Assembly (NCBI RefSeq): GCF_009870125.1
Contig: NC_046682.1
Location: forward strand, 744,001-808,000
Origin: Drosophila pseudoobscura
Lineage: Eukaryota; Arthropoda; Insecta; Diptera; Drosophilidae
DNA length: 64,000 nucleotides
Direction of reading: 5' to 3'
Under the pieces are notes generated by a model. It was not told the origin of the DNA and did not search any database. It saw nothing but the letters and a program-made list of their open reading frames with translations. Every line of letters begins with the position of its first letter. Position 1 is the first letter of the stretch. Below, one piece after another: positions 22,291 through 33,733 of this stretch. A program made the translations under genes and the position numbers.

Positions 22291-23040
22291 ATATAAATAG
22301 ATATGGACGGACTTAAATTAGGGGATTAACATATACATATAAATGGAGACGTCTAACAAAAATAAATAATGGGAGTAAATAAGTTAATAAATGATATCTT
22401 CTCTCTCCCTAAATGGGCGAGGGATCCGCACTACGTGGCCAGGATAGTTTCTTCGAGACCAGCAAAAAAGCAAGCCAGGATGGCGGAGCTGTGACCTATT
22501 CCCTATGAATTTGCCAACAAAAAGAATAAATTTGGGGTTTCTTTACTCCCCTTTTGGAGCGGACTCACTCTTATGCTTCTTGGGTCTACTTTCCGCCCTG
22601 CTGGTCAGCTCTAAGGTTCCTGGTGTTTGATCTTGATCCCCTGGAATCACGATTTATTTATCTTTTTAAAGGGTGATGGCCACTTCTCCATCCTCAACCC
22701 TCTCACTTTTTCTTTCAAAAACAAAAAAATCACGACACTTTCTCTGTAAACCGCTCCTCCGTTGCGGGAAATTTTCACTCTGAACCCCCTCTTTGCTTAG
22801 CTGCTCTGTATAATGCTCCCGGGCCGCTGATCCCCATCGCTCTCTTCTATCGCCCTTGAACTAGGTTCAAGGGCATGGCCTGATTCGGGCTGCTGGCGGC
22901 TCTCTTTTCTTTGGGGTGTGGGTGACTTGGCTTCGGGACTCCGTTATGGAATGAGATCGGAAATCCTCTCTCACGACGGATCCGAAGAGCGCGCGGAACT
23001 CTCATACTCCAGGACCAGGTGGCGCCACTCCTCGCTAAGG
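21740..23040 (+). mobile_element. Unclassified LTR-like block
   Basis: Relatively GC-rich block between the I-like and Ty3/gypsy elements. It has no recognisable protein. It contains an LTR-like order of signals: TGTTGCGG near 21763, a CCTATTTATACCCC stretch near 22188, AATAAATAAATA near 22228, a TA microsatellite at about 22255-22290, and TGGCGCCACTCC near 23018, which resembles a primer-binding site. An LTR or truncated LTR element is my best reading, weakly supported. Confidence 0.35.
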
Positions 23041-23138
23041 TTGGGCGCATTGGCCAATGTACGCTTGAGTTCATATTATGAATCTTTATTAATTATTATT
23101 TTAACTACATTTATTGTGCTTAGCGTCGAAGTCAGATA

Positions 23139-26100
23139 TCAAGATGCCAGACCGCTTGACAGAGTCGCCGGTGTTGCCACACCAGCGAACGACCTTAAGA
23201 TCAGTGTTGCTGAGGGGCTGCGATTTGATAGCTGATCGTCAGAAGAGCTGGTCTTGGAATTCGCCATAAATGCTGGCTTGAGCCTGTCGATTGAAATAGC
23301 TGTCTCTTTTCCATTAATGCGGATAGTGAATACCCGGTCTGATGACTTGGATATAATCGGGTATGGTCCTGGTCCTACAGCATCAGTCATCATCAAGACA
23401 TGAGAACAATTGTGAATATCCTTAAGCAGGAAGAGTTTGCGCTTGATGTGATGCGAAGCTGGATTTGGCTTCACCACCTGCATTCTTCTCCTGAACTGAA
23501 CAAAGTCGAGTGGTTCCGACGGCACATCCACTTCGAAAAAGTATTCGTTGGGAAGACGTAACGTACACCCATATAGCATCTCTGCTGCTGATGTCTTAAT
23601 GTCCTCCTTGAAGCACGTGCGGAGGCCGAGTATGATGGTGGGAAGCAGCTTGATCCATGGTATATCCGATTGGCACATCAAGGAGGCCTTCATGGACCTG
23701 TGTCAACGCTCGATCATGTCATTTGACTGGGGGTGGTATGGCGTCGTGTGAATGTGCTCGCTTCCCAGTATATTCGCCAGAGACTTAAAGAGTGCAGACT
23801 TGAATTGAGTACCTTGATCGGTTGTAATAGTCAATGGGCATCCAAAACGCGATATCCATCGCGACCATATTGCTTCACATATGGTCTCTGCAGACATATC
23901 CTTCAGCGGCACAGCCTCCGGCCAGCGGGAAAAACGGTCAATCATTGTCAGACAATATCTGTATCCGTCAACCAAGGGTATCACAACAATGTCTAGATGT
24001 ATGTGATCAAACCTGCCATCGGGGACGGTGATCTTTTCCGGAATCAGAGCGTTGTGCTTATGAATTTTGGCTCATTGGCACGGAAGGCAATTCCTCGACC
24101 ACTCCAGAACGTTCTTACGCATTGACGGCCAAACGTACTTCCGAGAGATTTGCTTGAGAGTTGACCTGCCACTTGGGTGAGACAGTCCGTGTACGTTTGA
24201 AAATACATGGAATCGCAAAGATTGAGGAATATATGGTCGAGCCGTTCCCGTTGCCATGTCGCAATGGATGATGTCCTCGTCAACTGGAATTGCTTGTAGG
24301 TTTAAAGACGTGTCTCCATTTAAATGGTCAGGAAATTCGATGTCCGTTGCCTGAGCAGTTTCAACAGCTTTAGTATCCAGAGTCGTCGGCATGGTGATGG
24401 CGTTAATCCTGGAGAGGGCATCGGCAACTACGTTGTCAGTGCCACTCACGTGCACGATTGCAGTGGAGTGTTGGGATATAAAACCCAGCTGCCGCAGTTG
24501 TCTCTCCGACGCTTTTTCTGGCTTCTGGTTAAAGGCATATAACAGTGGCTTGTGATCAGTTTCGATCACAAAGATCCTAGCCTCTAACATGTGCTTGAAG
24601 TATTTTATAGCCTCGTAAATCGATAACAGCTCTCTATCATATGTGCTGTACCTTCTTTCAGTTACACTGAGTTTTTTGGAGAAGAAACCGAGAGGATCCC
24701 AATTCCCTTTCGTGTTTTGTTCAAGCACAGCTCCAATGGCCGTATCGGAAGCGTCGCACGTGAGACTTAGTTCTCCGTCAAGACTGAGGTGAGCGATGGT
24801 TGCGGCGTTAGCTATACTATTCTTGCATTTTTCAAATGCTTTAATCGAGCTTGGCATGAGGTATGCAGCGGCGGTAATAGTTAAATATACCGAGAAAACG
24901 ACCTAATTCGCAAATCATTTGTGGCTGAGTGTACTCAGTAATTGACTTCACTCGATCCTCTGTGGGCTTAATTCCGTTGCCGTTGACTGTGTAGCTCAGC
25001 AATGTCACTTCAGGTTGCGCGAAACAGCACTTCTTCTCGTTGATGCAAAGTTTATGCGATTTTAGGACTTGCAACACATTATCCACGTGTTGTCTGTGCT
25101 CATCCTTTGAGTTGGACATTATGAGAATGTCATCAATATAGCAAAACACGTATTCCACCGCTTGGAAAATCTGATTCATGAAGCGCTGGAACGTTTGTGT
25201 CGCATTTTTAGGTCCAAATGGCATTTTTACAAACTCAATTAGCCCAAACGGTGTGCATACTGCTGTCTTTTCGATGTCCTCTTGGGCCATCGGTATTTGA
25301 TAGTATGCTCGTTCGAGGTCTAGTGTAGTGAAAACGTTTTTGCCATATAGACGGTCAGCGAAATCATGAATGTGGGGAATCGGGTAAAGATCTGGAACGG
25401 TAATTGCATTGAGCTTGCGATAATCACCGCAGGCGCGCCATCCACCACTAGCTTTCGCTTCCATGTGCAACGGGCTGGCCCATGGACTTTTGGAGTATCT
25501 ACAGATCTTGTTGTCGATTAGTTGATTTATCTGTTCCTTAGCTACAGACAGTTTCTAACCCATCAGGCGCCTGGGTCGATCTGCTACGGGTACTCCAGTT
25601 GTTGTTATGTAGTGGCGAACTGAAGGTGAATCTGATGAGTTCGTGTTGTCGGGGGTGCAGTTATCGGTGTGTCGGTCCTTGCCTTGATGCGTTTTGTTTA
25701 TATTTGGAGAAACAAAATCCTGCGAGATTAGAGATATGCTTGTGCCGTTGGTGAGACGTTGTTTCTTGATGTCAATAAGCAAATGGAACTGTGATAGGAA
25801 GTCAGCGCCAATAATTGCGGTTTGTACATCAGCGATGACAAATGACCATTTAAACGAACGATCCAGGTCCAGGTCGAGTTCGAGGTCCTGATTTCCGAAG
25901 GTTCGAATGGTAGTCTGGTTTGCGGCATAAAATTTCAGTTTGTCATCGCTTAGTTTGCGTTGAGACAGAGTGCAAGGTATAACTGACCCCACCGATCCGG
26001 AATCGATGAGAAAAATCCGACTAGTTTTTTTATCTTGGATGTGCAGTCGGTTATCGTGATTCACAGATAATTTGTCGCTGGTCGTTGAGATGCTACCGCC

Positions 26101-26205
26101 TACCAGCTGAGTTAGCGGTAGCATCTTTAGTTTAACTGCTGATAATATCGGCAGTCTGGCCGTTACTTGCGTGCGCGATCCCCAAAAGTACTGTGGTAGT
26201 AACAC
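23139..26205 (-). pseudogene. pol-like region of the Ty3/gypsy element
   Basis: Pieces in order: protease 26205-25555 (FLIDSGSVGSVIP; stop 25557-25555), reverse transcriptase 25470-24841 ([11 protein letters not shown]), RNase H plus the integrase HHCC finger 24857-24072 (DASDTAIGAVLE, IETDHKPLLYAF, ending RNCLPCQ at a TGA), integrase core 23984-23703 (TDQGTQFKS; stop within the frame) and integrase tail 23693-23139. There is one frame change near 24850 and three in-frame stops. The tail frame runs into the downstream repeat. DSGS replaces the commoner DTGS in the protease, which is seen in related insect elements. Confidence 0.8.
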
Positions 26206-27073
26206 AGGGATGCCTTGTTGCCATTATCATCTACGTTCGTGCCATGGGAAACCTTGGGCTTTTTAGGGATGTTGTGTTGTAGCTTATCAACCTTCTGTGT
26301 AAGAATGTGCAAAGCAGCAGCAACGTCTTTCAAATTCGGACTTTTGCTACTTACTTACTTAATATGCTCAGCGGAATTGGGTTGAGTCGACATAACACAC
26401 ATGGAGTCGATGGCACTATTTTCGATCATCTTGTCGGCAATCTTTGCCAGCTTGTCCAGATCATTCTCCTCCCAAACCGAAATGAGCGGACGAATCGACG
26501 GAGGCAACTCGGTGAGGAAGAGGTTTCGTATAACGGATTCGCATCCACTAGCGGGTGCCAAGCGACGCAAGATTTCAGATGGCTTCTTCCCAGTCATGTC
26601 TCCACCCCGAAGCAGCCGTCTTATTTTTGAATCCTCTGACTCGCCGAAGGTTTTGAGCAGCCGACGCTTCATTGCGTCGTACTTGTTGACAGGCGGTGGG
26701 CGAGTAATGAGATCTTCGATTGCACGAACGGCGTCTCCCTCCAGTTGTATTGACACCAGGTCAAATTTGTGATCGTCGCGCATCACATTGTGCAAATTAA
26801 GGAGGCGCTCCAGTTGCGCGGATTGAATTTTGGAATGATGATCTGAGCTAAATGATGAGAGTTTGGATCTGTTGGCTGTGCGGCTGCTACTTGAAGCAGC
26901 TGCAGTTGCTCTCTTAGCTCATTTAGTGTGGCCTCCGTGTTCGCCATGTTTGTTGCGTCGTAAAATTTTTCACCGTCTTCTGCCGTTTTGTCTTTGATCG
27001 GGTAACGCAAAAAATAGTGCTGTTCATGCATTTGCTGTTGTTTTTTAACGTAGGGGTCACCACTTTGGCGCAT
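26163..27073 (-). pseudogene. gag-like region of the Ty3/gypsy element
   Basis: Structural-protein region. Two frames (27073-26783 and 26795-26355) overlap slightly, and the second continues through a stop to about 26163. It has the gag features ITRPPPVNKYDAMKRRLL and PSEILRRLAPASG. Near its end a C-x2-H zinc-finger beginning (CYYHSTFGDRARK) is cut by a TAA at 26165-26163 before its final cysteines. The product is not functional as it stands. Confidence 0.75.
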
Positions 27074-27249
27074 TGACCAACGCTTGAGTTCGTATTATGA
27101 ATCTTTATTAATTATTATTTAAACTAAATTTATTGTGTTTAACGTCGAAGTCAGATATCAAGATGCCAGACCGCTTGGCAGAGTCGCCGGTGTTGCCAGC
27201 GAACGACCAGCGAACGACCTTAAGATTAGTGTTGCTGAGGGGCTGCGAT

Positions 27250-27819
27250 CCGGGCTGCCACTAAGGTCTTCCCGTTAAATTTTGGCCTTGCCACTCTGTT
27301 CAAAACTACTTTCCTCCTCACCGCTTGTACGGGGTATCGCCTATCGATATCTTCGCATGCAACAAAATATTAAACGTTTCAAAGAATATCTTCATTGAGA
27401 ATATATTGTGTGTATAAGGGATGATATTAGTATGGAAACGATAATATTTAATAATATTAATATTTAATAACAAAAAAATTAAGCAGCTAGCTCTTATCAG
27501 ACATGTACTGATAAATACTAGAAAAGCAAGAAATAATGGCATTACTGGAAAAGCACAGTTGCTAGGTTGTGCCTAGGTTGTGCGAAATATAGAAATATTT
27601 AATCCGGCAGGCAGAAAGCGCCAGTAGGCTAGTGTTATGTTGCTCATGAGTGAGTGAACAAAACAATAGTTGTTCACTTAAGTGAGCAACTGAAAATGTC
27701 CCTTCCAAACTGTTATTTTTTGCTAACTTGTTCTATTTTGTTTACTTTAAACTTTCTGTATTACCGGCAAAGCTCTTTACTCTTTTAAAAATTCCTTATG
27801 TCGCTAATTCGAAAGTAAA
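27250..27819. other. Short spacer between transposons
   Basis: No coding sequence recognised. It contains an isolated TATCGATA (DRE-type octamer) at about 27343-27350, and a short inverted repeat near 27655-27690 (TTGCTCATGAGTGAGTGAAC against GTTCACTTAAGTGAGCAA). Confidence 0.45.
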
Positions 27820-28019
27820 GTGAAATTTGGAATCATTTCGAGGAAGTTGGACGCCAACAAGCCAAGTGCGAGTATCTTTCCGGTATATTGTGAAGTTCAA
27901 ATTGAGCTGATGATACATCGGTATATTTCGGGGCTCACATCATCTGCCACAAAATCCCACCGCTCCCTGTGCAGAGCCTATATGCTACGTCCAGAAAAAG
28001 AGGTTTCTATAGATCAGTG

Positions 28020-28367
28020 GTGAAATACCTCGATAATGAAAAAATTAATTACCTACCAACTTAAAAGTTGCAAAGCATTACAATTGGTTATCAAAGGAGT
28101 CGAATCAACGGTTCCAGTCAATGAGATAAAAGCTGGACTTAAAGATAAGGGCTTTGAAGACAAAATAGCTATGAACATTATAAACAGAAAGAAAACTACC
28201 CAAACAATGTACAACGTAGACCTGACTCCTGATACTATGTCAATATGTAAAAATGAATTTCACCAATCTAAAGCTCCTAAATCTACTGCACACAAACGAA
28301 ATGGAACCGTAAAATACACAAATAGTCAGGAATATGGACACACGAAAACTAATTACTACTATAGAGG
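28020..28367 (+). pseudogene. Jockey-clade ORF1 fragment, left part
   Basis: The frame 28036-28389 resembles the nucleic-acid-binding ORF1 of jockey-clade elements: LVIKGVESTVPVNEIK, a KGFEDKIAMNIINRKK segment and SQEYGHTKT from the first zinc knuckle. It is cut at 28367 by the LOA-type element, whose 9-bp target duplication CTATAGAGG begins at 28359. The knuckle region also looks deleted. Upstream (27820-28020) is probably a decayed part of the same element. Confidence 0.65.
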
Positions 28368-28419
28368 CTGGCGAAAATCCTCTAGCTGAACCCTCCACGA
28401 GGGTGCCGGCTGGGCAATG

Positions 28420-28485
28420 GACACTGCATTACCCCGGACAAGGGTAATGCACTGTCGCTTGCTCTGTCCGGGGTAATGCAGTGTC
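28420..28485 (+). repeat. 21-bp perfect inverted repeat in LOA 5' leader
   Basis: GACACTGCATTACCCCGGAC(A) at 28420-28440 is the exact reverse complement of 28465-28485, with a 24-nt loop. The loop contains a third, partial copy of the arm (GGGTAATGCACTGTC). RNA from this leader should form a stable stem-loop ahead of ORF1. Confidence 0.9.
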
Positions 28486-28634
28486 TAGCTAAGGCTATGG
28501 TCCGGCATCTTCCCGATTCAAAGTCGGGGGAACCGAACCAGGGCCATGGCTAGAGGTGCCTGGCGGTCAGGCCTAAAACGCTAGGGGGTGGTCCCCCCGA
28601 AAAATATTAACCAGTATGGACCCTCGGGCCAAAT

Positions 28635-30076
28635 ATGGAGGCGAAGAAGGATAAAGCACGGGTTGGGATGTCAACCCAAACGTCGGTGGAAAGCGTGACT
28701 GCTACCACCGGCGGGCACGGGGAGGAGCAGTCCTCTCTGCGTGTCGCCAGCGGTCACACCTCAGACTTGGCGGGAGCAGGCCAGGTCAGTTGTAAAGCTA
28801 CTGCCACAACAACAACAACAAAAACAACTCACTCCGTGGCTTGCAAGTTGAGCCGCACAGATGCCGTAGTCGATACAGACACGGATCTGGAGAGCGTGCT
28901 CTCTCTAAGCAGGACGGGCGAAGAGAGCCTTCTCCGCTCGCCGGAACCAGGCACCAGCACCCTGCGTAGGGAAGGGCCGAAGCGTTCCAAGGAGGGGATG
29001 AAGGCCAAGCGCAATACAAAGCGGCCCTCAACATAAAAAGCCGGCTGCAAGGCAAAGCAGACATCTCCCAGGAGGAGAAGGTCAAGCTAGCCTGGGCCGA
29101 GCAGAGAGTAGAGGAGGGTCGGCTACACTATGCCCAGATGCCACAGATGAGGGCGTCGAATGGCGAATATGCCAATAAGGTGGAGGAGATGATGGCCACC
29201 AAGAGGCAACGCTCGACTGAGAGTGCCATTAAGGACACTCCAGCGAGCAAGCGGCAACGCGGGCCCAGGAGTGCAGCCCCTCCACCGAAAGCGGCCAAGA
29301 AGCCGAAAGCGAAGGTCAGCGAGGTGACCAAACGACACCTGATCGTGGCACTCATTGACCGCAGCGAAGAAAACGGCAAGATGTCAGCGGCACAGTGGAA
29401 GCTGGTGCACGCGCGTCTTGTCGACGCACTCTTTGCACAGATGGAGGAAGACCCCGCGGCCCCAATGCCCACGTTCGATGGTGCTGGGTGGCTAAATGGG
29501 GTTAAGATCCTGAAGTGCAATGATGACCCAACCCTAAGGTGGCTGACGCGTACGGTCTGCCAACTGGAGGCGATGTGGGAGGGGGCCAAGCTGGAGGTTG
29601 TGGACCGGGAGCTTATCCCGTCCAAGCCTAAGGCGAAGGTACTCTTCCCCATCACGATCCAGGGGGACCGAGCGCTGAAGCTCCTTCAGCGGCAAAACGC
29701 GGACGTGCCAACGGCCGACTGGAGGATCCTACACATTGGTAGCCCACTACCCAACGAGGGGGGCCAGTGTGTGATCCTCCAAATAAACAAGGAAGCAGAG
29801 GATCTGCTATACCCCAAGTTCGGGAAGATGGCGTGGGGCATGGGTAGCGTCTACGTGCGCCTCAAAAAGCGCCACCCTGAGGACAAGGACGCGCATACCC
29901 TGCAGGCAGGCGAGGTGGAAAAGGACCTAGGTCTCGAGTCCATCGTGGAGGCCGCCCAGGGTCTTGCGCTTGAAGATGAAGAAGAGGAAGACGGTGACCT
30001 GACGCTGGTAGTCAACCCGTCAGGTGCAAGCGAGCCAGCCACCCATGCTGAGTGTGCTGCAGCTCAACTTGCATAA
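28635..30076 (+). pseudogene. LOA-type element ORF1, one frameshift
   Basis: ATG at 28635. The first frame stops at 29036. The rest continues in another frame from about 29010 to TAA 30074-30076. The N-terminal part is Ser/Thr-rich. The middle is basic (ASKRQRGPRSAAPPPKAAKK). The C-terminal half (VTKRHLIVALIDRSEENGKM onward) is the globular domain found in ORF1 of LOA-clade elements (I recall it as DUF4780). The tail is acidic (EDEEEEDGD). It overlaps ORF2 by about 32 nt, suggesting coupled translation. Confidence 0.75.
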
Positions 30077-33000
30077 AAGCAAGGTAGCGTCGGCGGAGCT
30101 CCTCATCGACATGGAGCAAGGGCTCGCCGACATAGCTCTAGTCCAGGAGCCCTGGATTGCGACAGGCAATTCAGTGGCCGGACTAAAGTCCTCAAATCAT
30201 AACCTGTTCTACTCAACATCGGTAAGCAGGAGCAGAACCGTCGTACTCGTACGAAAGGGAATCCATGCTTACCTTATGTCTCATTACAGCACGGATGACC
30301 TGACGGTTGTGATGCTGGAAAGTGAGGAAAAGCGCCTTCTGGTGGCTTCCTGCTACATGGCTCACGACAGACCCGCACCACCCGACGAACTCAGGAGCCT
30401 GGTGACAGAAGCCGGCACCAAAAACTATCAACTCGTCATCGGAACGGACGCCAACGCCCACCATAATGTGTGGGGAAGCACCGACATCAATGACAGATGT
30501 GAGTCACTCTTAGACTTTATACTAGCAACTAATCTATATATAGCAAACGTTGGGGAGGAGCACACCTTCGTAGGTCCGACCTCATCTAACGTGCTAGACC
30601 TAACACTTGCAATGGGAAACAGTACTACGGTATCTAGCTGGAGGGTCCTCGATAGACCATCCTTCTCAGACCATAAGTACATTCAGTTCAAGTGCGAATT
30701 CAAACACCCTTCGAAGACAACAGTCTATAGAAACCCCCGGAACACAAACTGGGCAAAGTTTAAAAAGACAGTTACTTCGAAGCTCGCGAATCCGGGCTCA
30801 GTGAAATCCGCGGAGGATATAGAGAAGTCCCTAAAGACCCTATCCAACGAGCTACTGAACGCCTACCATGCATCGTGCAAACCCTCGAGAACGAAGAGGA
30901 GGTCCAAGCCACTCTGGTGGAACCGAGATCTCTCTCTCCAAAGGAACAACCTCAAGGAATTCTTCAAGATCGCCAAACAAGCGAACGAGGAGATTGTCAA
31001 TGAGGAATATAAAATCCTACTTAGGAGCTACAAGAAGGAAATACGTAAGGCACAAAGGAACTCGTGGAGAAACTTCTGCTCCAACATCGAGAAAGTGCCC
31101 GAAACCGCCAGGCTTCGGAAGCTGCTTTCAAAGCAGCCCACAGTACAGAGCCAACTAAAACTAGACAACGGACAGTGGACAGAGGGCAGCAAAGAAGCCC
31201 TAACAGCACTAATGGAGGCGCACTTCCCTGGATGCACCGAGGTCACTGACGCCAAGGAGCATCAGGACCTAGCAACTGAGGAACAGCACCCCCAATAGGT
31301 CTGTTAACCACTAAGAGAATCCACTGGGCCATAGACTCCTTCGCGGCCATAAAAGCACCAGGACTGGACGGGATATTCCCAGCCATGATGCAGTTGACCA
31401 AAGAGGTTATCACCCCATGGCTCCTCGCAATATACTCAGCATGCCTAAGTACGGGCTATATCCCCATCCAATGGAGAACCTCGAGAGTTGTCTTCCTCCC
31501 TAAGGCAGGAAAGTGCAGCCACGTGAGTCCCAAGGATTACAGACCGATAAGCCTTACCTCCTTTATACTAAAAACACTAGAAAAGCTGTTGGATTTGCAC
31601 ATCAGGAATGAGGTAGAGGGACTGATGTCAACAAACCAACACGCCTACACTAAAGGGAAATCAGTGGAGACGGCACTACACTCGCTAGTAGCCACCATCG
31701 AGAGCGCCCTTCACAACAAAAAGTATGCTTTGGGAGCATTTGTGGACATCTCAGGAGCATTCAACAACGTGGCCACAACCGCAATAACAAGTCGCCTAGA
31801 AGCGAATAACATACACCCTGCAATCAACGTCTGGATCAAAAACCTCCTAAGTTGCAGACGGGTGCAATCGGAGTGGGGCACTGCTTCCATGGTAAAGGGG
31901 GCACACAGAGGCACACCTCAGGGTGGAGTCCTGTCGCCACTACTGTGGAATCTGGTGGTCGACGACCTCATCAAGAGATTTGAAAGGAAGGCCCCAAAGA
32001 TAACAGCTTATGCAGATGACACAAGCATACTTATTACGGGCGTATGTCCATCGACCCTCAGCTCCTTAATGGAACGTACACTCAGGGAGATACGTTAGTG
32101 GGCGGAAGAGGTAGGACTCAGTATCAACGCGGACAAGACGGACCTCATCCTCTTTACCAAGAGGTAAAAGGTACCGATATGGACCCCCCCCGAAAATTGA
32201 CCAAACTAGGCTGACCCCAAAATCACAGGTGAAATACCTAGGCACAGTACTGGACAGCAAGCTGGCATGGAGGCCCAATGTAGTGGAAAGGGTGAAGAAG
32301 GCTACCATTGCGCTTTATGCATCCAAGAAGATGCTCAGCAGCACATGGGGCCTGTCACCTGCTCTAATGCACTGGATCTACATCTCGGTGGTGCGACCAA
32401 CTCTGCTGTATGGAGCCTTAGTGTGGTGGCAGGCTACTGAAAAGAAGACATACCATAAGCTTATGGAGAAGACTCAGCGACAGGCTCTGCTCTGTATTAC
32501 AGGGGCGCTGAGGTCAACCCCAACAAAAGCACTCGAAGCCATACTCGGAATCGACCCCCTGGACATTCAAGCTCGCCTGATTGCGGGAAAGGCAGCACAA
32601 CGCCTCATAGCATCAGGAAATCTATCGCCACAAGGATACGGGCATAGTTCAATCGGCAGGGAAATGACCAGATCAACTGACTACATGACCCCCCAAACTT
32701 GCCTTGACGTCAAAACAACCACATCTCTGGGACCTGAAGACTGGAAGATTGGAAGGGACCAAACTGAGCACCTCAATATATACACAGACGGCTCCAAGAT
32801 GGACGGAGGAGTAGGAGCGGGCCTATACTGCACAGACCCCGTGATAAGGCTGTCGTATAAGCTACCCGACCCATGCAGCATATTCCAGGCAGAAGTTTTT
32901 GCCATCGGGAAAGCAGCGGAGGTCGCTCTCCTCACAGAACGAACACACGATGCGGTCAACCTATTCGTCGACAGCCAAGCGGCGATAAGATCCATGCAGT

Positions 33001-33629
33001 CGTCCGTGGTCAGTTCCAGAAGTGTCTTGGCGAGCAGGGAGGCATTAGACATCCTAAGCACGACAAAGACAGTGCGGATCTATTGGGTTCCCAGCCACCA
33101 GGGCATCGAAGGAAACGAAGCGGCGGACGTACTAGCTAAGGAAGGCATCGGGCTGGAGAATAGGAGAACCGAGAACGTGCCTGTCTCCCTCAGAACGCTG
33201 CAAGGCGATCTAGAGAAGCAGGCTAGAGCACAGACTGATAGCAGGTGGAGGAGTACCACCACCTGCAGAACCTCGAAGATAATGTGCAAGGAGCGCAACG
33301 AGAAACTTAGCCACTACCTACTGCACCTACCACGAAAGGACTGCAGACTGATGGTGGGAATACTAACAGGTCACTGTCTGGCTGCTGCACATGCAGCAAA
33401 GCTAGGCATCACCAACAGAGACAGTTGCAGGAAATGTGAGGAACCTGGGGCTATCGAAACCCTGGAACATCTCATCTGCAACTGTCCGGCTCTCTCAAGG
33501 GCAAGGAGGAGATACCTGGGCGCCCCAGTGTTGGCATCACTGGAAGATGCCTCCAAAAGGACGCCTCAGGAACTGCTGGCCTATGCTAAAAACACCTCGA
33601 TTCTCGGGGACTTTTTAAAACCACATTAA
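30045..33629 (+). pseudogene. LOA-type element ORF2: endonuclease, reverse transcriptase, RNase H, broken
   Basis: ATG at 30045 inside the end of ORF1. Endonuclease: LVQEPWI, GTDANAHHNVWGS, SFSDHKYIQF. The first frame ends at TAG 31296-31298. A frame change carries the reverse transcriptase 31300-32098 (DYRPISLTS, RGTPQGGVLSPLLWN, AYADDTSIL), stopped by TAG at 32096-32098. After another stop near 32165, the frame 32229-33629 holds the palm end (VKYLGTVLDSKLAW), RNase H with all catalytic acids in place (YTDGSKMDGG, QAEVFAIGKA, FVDSQAAI, PSHQGIEGNEAADVLAKEG) and a final Cys/His motif (CRKCEEPGAIETLEHLICNC). Confidence 0.85.
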
Positions 33630-33711
33630 CACTCCCGCGACGGTTCATACACCCCCCCCATCCGGATAACTAAGGGCCATATTGGCCTATGCGCGGCCCC
33701 GCTGAGGGCCG

Positions 33712-33733
33712 TCCGGGTTAACCTAACCTAACC
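33712..33733 (+). repeat. (TAACC)n tail of the LOA-type element
   Basis: The element ends in about three units of TAACC/CCTAA directly before the target duplication. The unit equals the complement of the insect telomere repeat TTAGG, but the run is far too short to be a telomere and is best read as the element's own 3' tail. Confidence 0.75.

Larger units (their letters stand above)
23042..27249 (-). mobile_element. Decayed Ty3/gypsy retrotransposon, CsRn1-like
   Basis: Minus-strand element bounded by similar direct repeats of about 183 bp (23042-23224 and 27066-27249), read as LTRs or shared parts of LTRs. The primer-binding site TGGTGACCCCTACGT reads 27062 to 27048, next to the upstream repeat, and resembles the tRNA-Trp type site of CsRn1-like elements. 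The order gag, protease, reverse transcriptase, RNase H, integrase is normal, but stops and frame changes split it into several frames. The repeats differ by several substitutions and an indel, so the copy is old. The repeats lack clear TG...CA ends, so the true LTRs may be longer and one truncated. Confidence 0.85.
28368..33732 (+). mobile_element. LOA-clade non-LTR retrotransposon, nearly full length
   Basis: Inserted in the jockey-like ORF1, with CTATAGAGG at 28359-28367 and 33733-33741 as the probable target duplication. It has a 5' leader with a strong hairpin, ORF1 (28635-30076, one frameshift) and ORF2 (30045-33629, one frameshift and two in-frame stops) with endonuclease, reverse transcriptase and RNase H. 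It ends in GGTTAACCTAACCTAACC. The ORF1 type and RNase H-containing ORF2 point to the LOA clade (Loa/baggins/Bilbo). The few lesions suggest moderate age. Confidence 0.85.

Noticed and set aside
27343..27350. TATCGATA as a DRE promoter element
   Set aside because: No gene start nearby; single octamer between two transposons.
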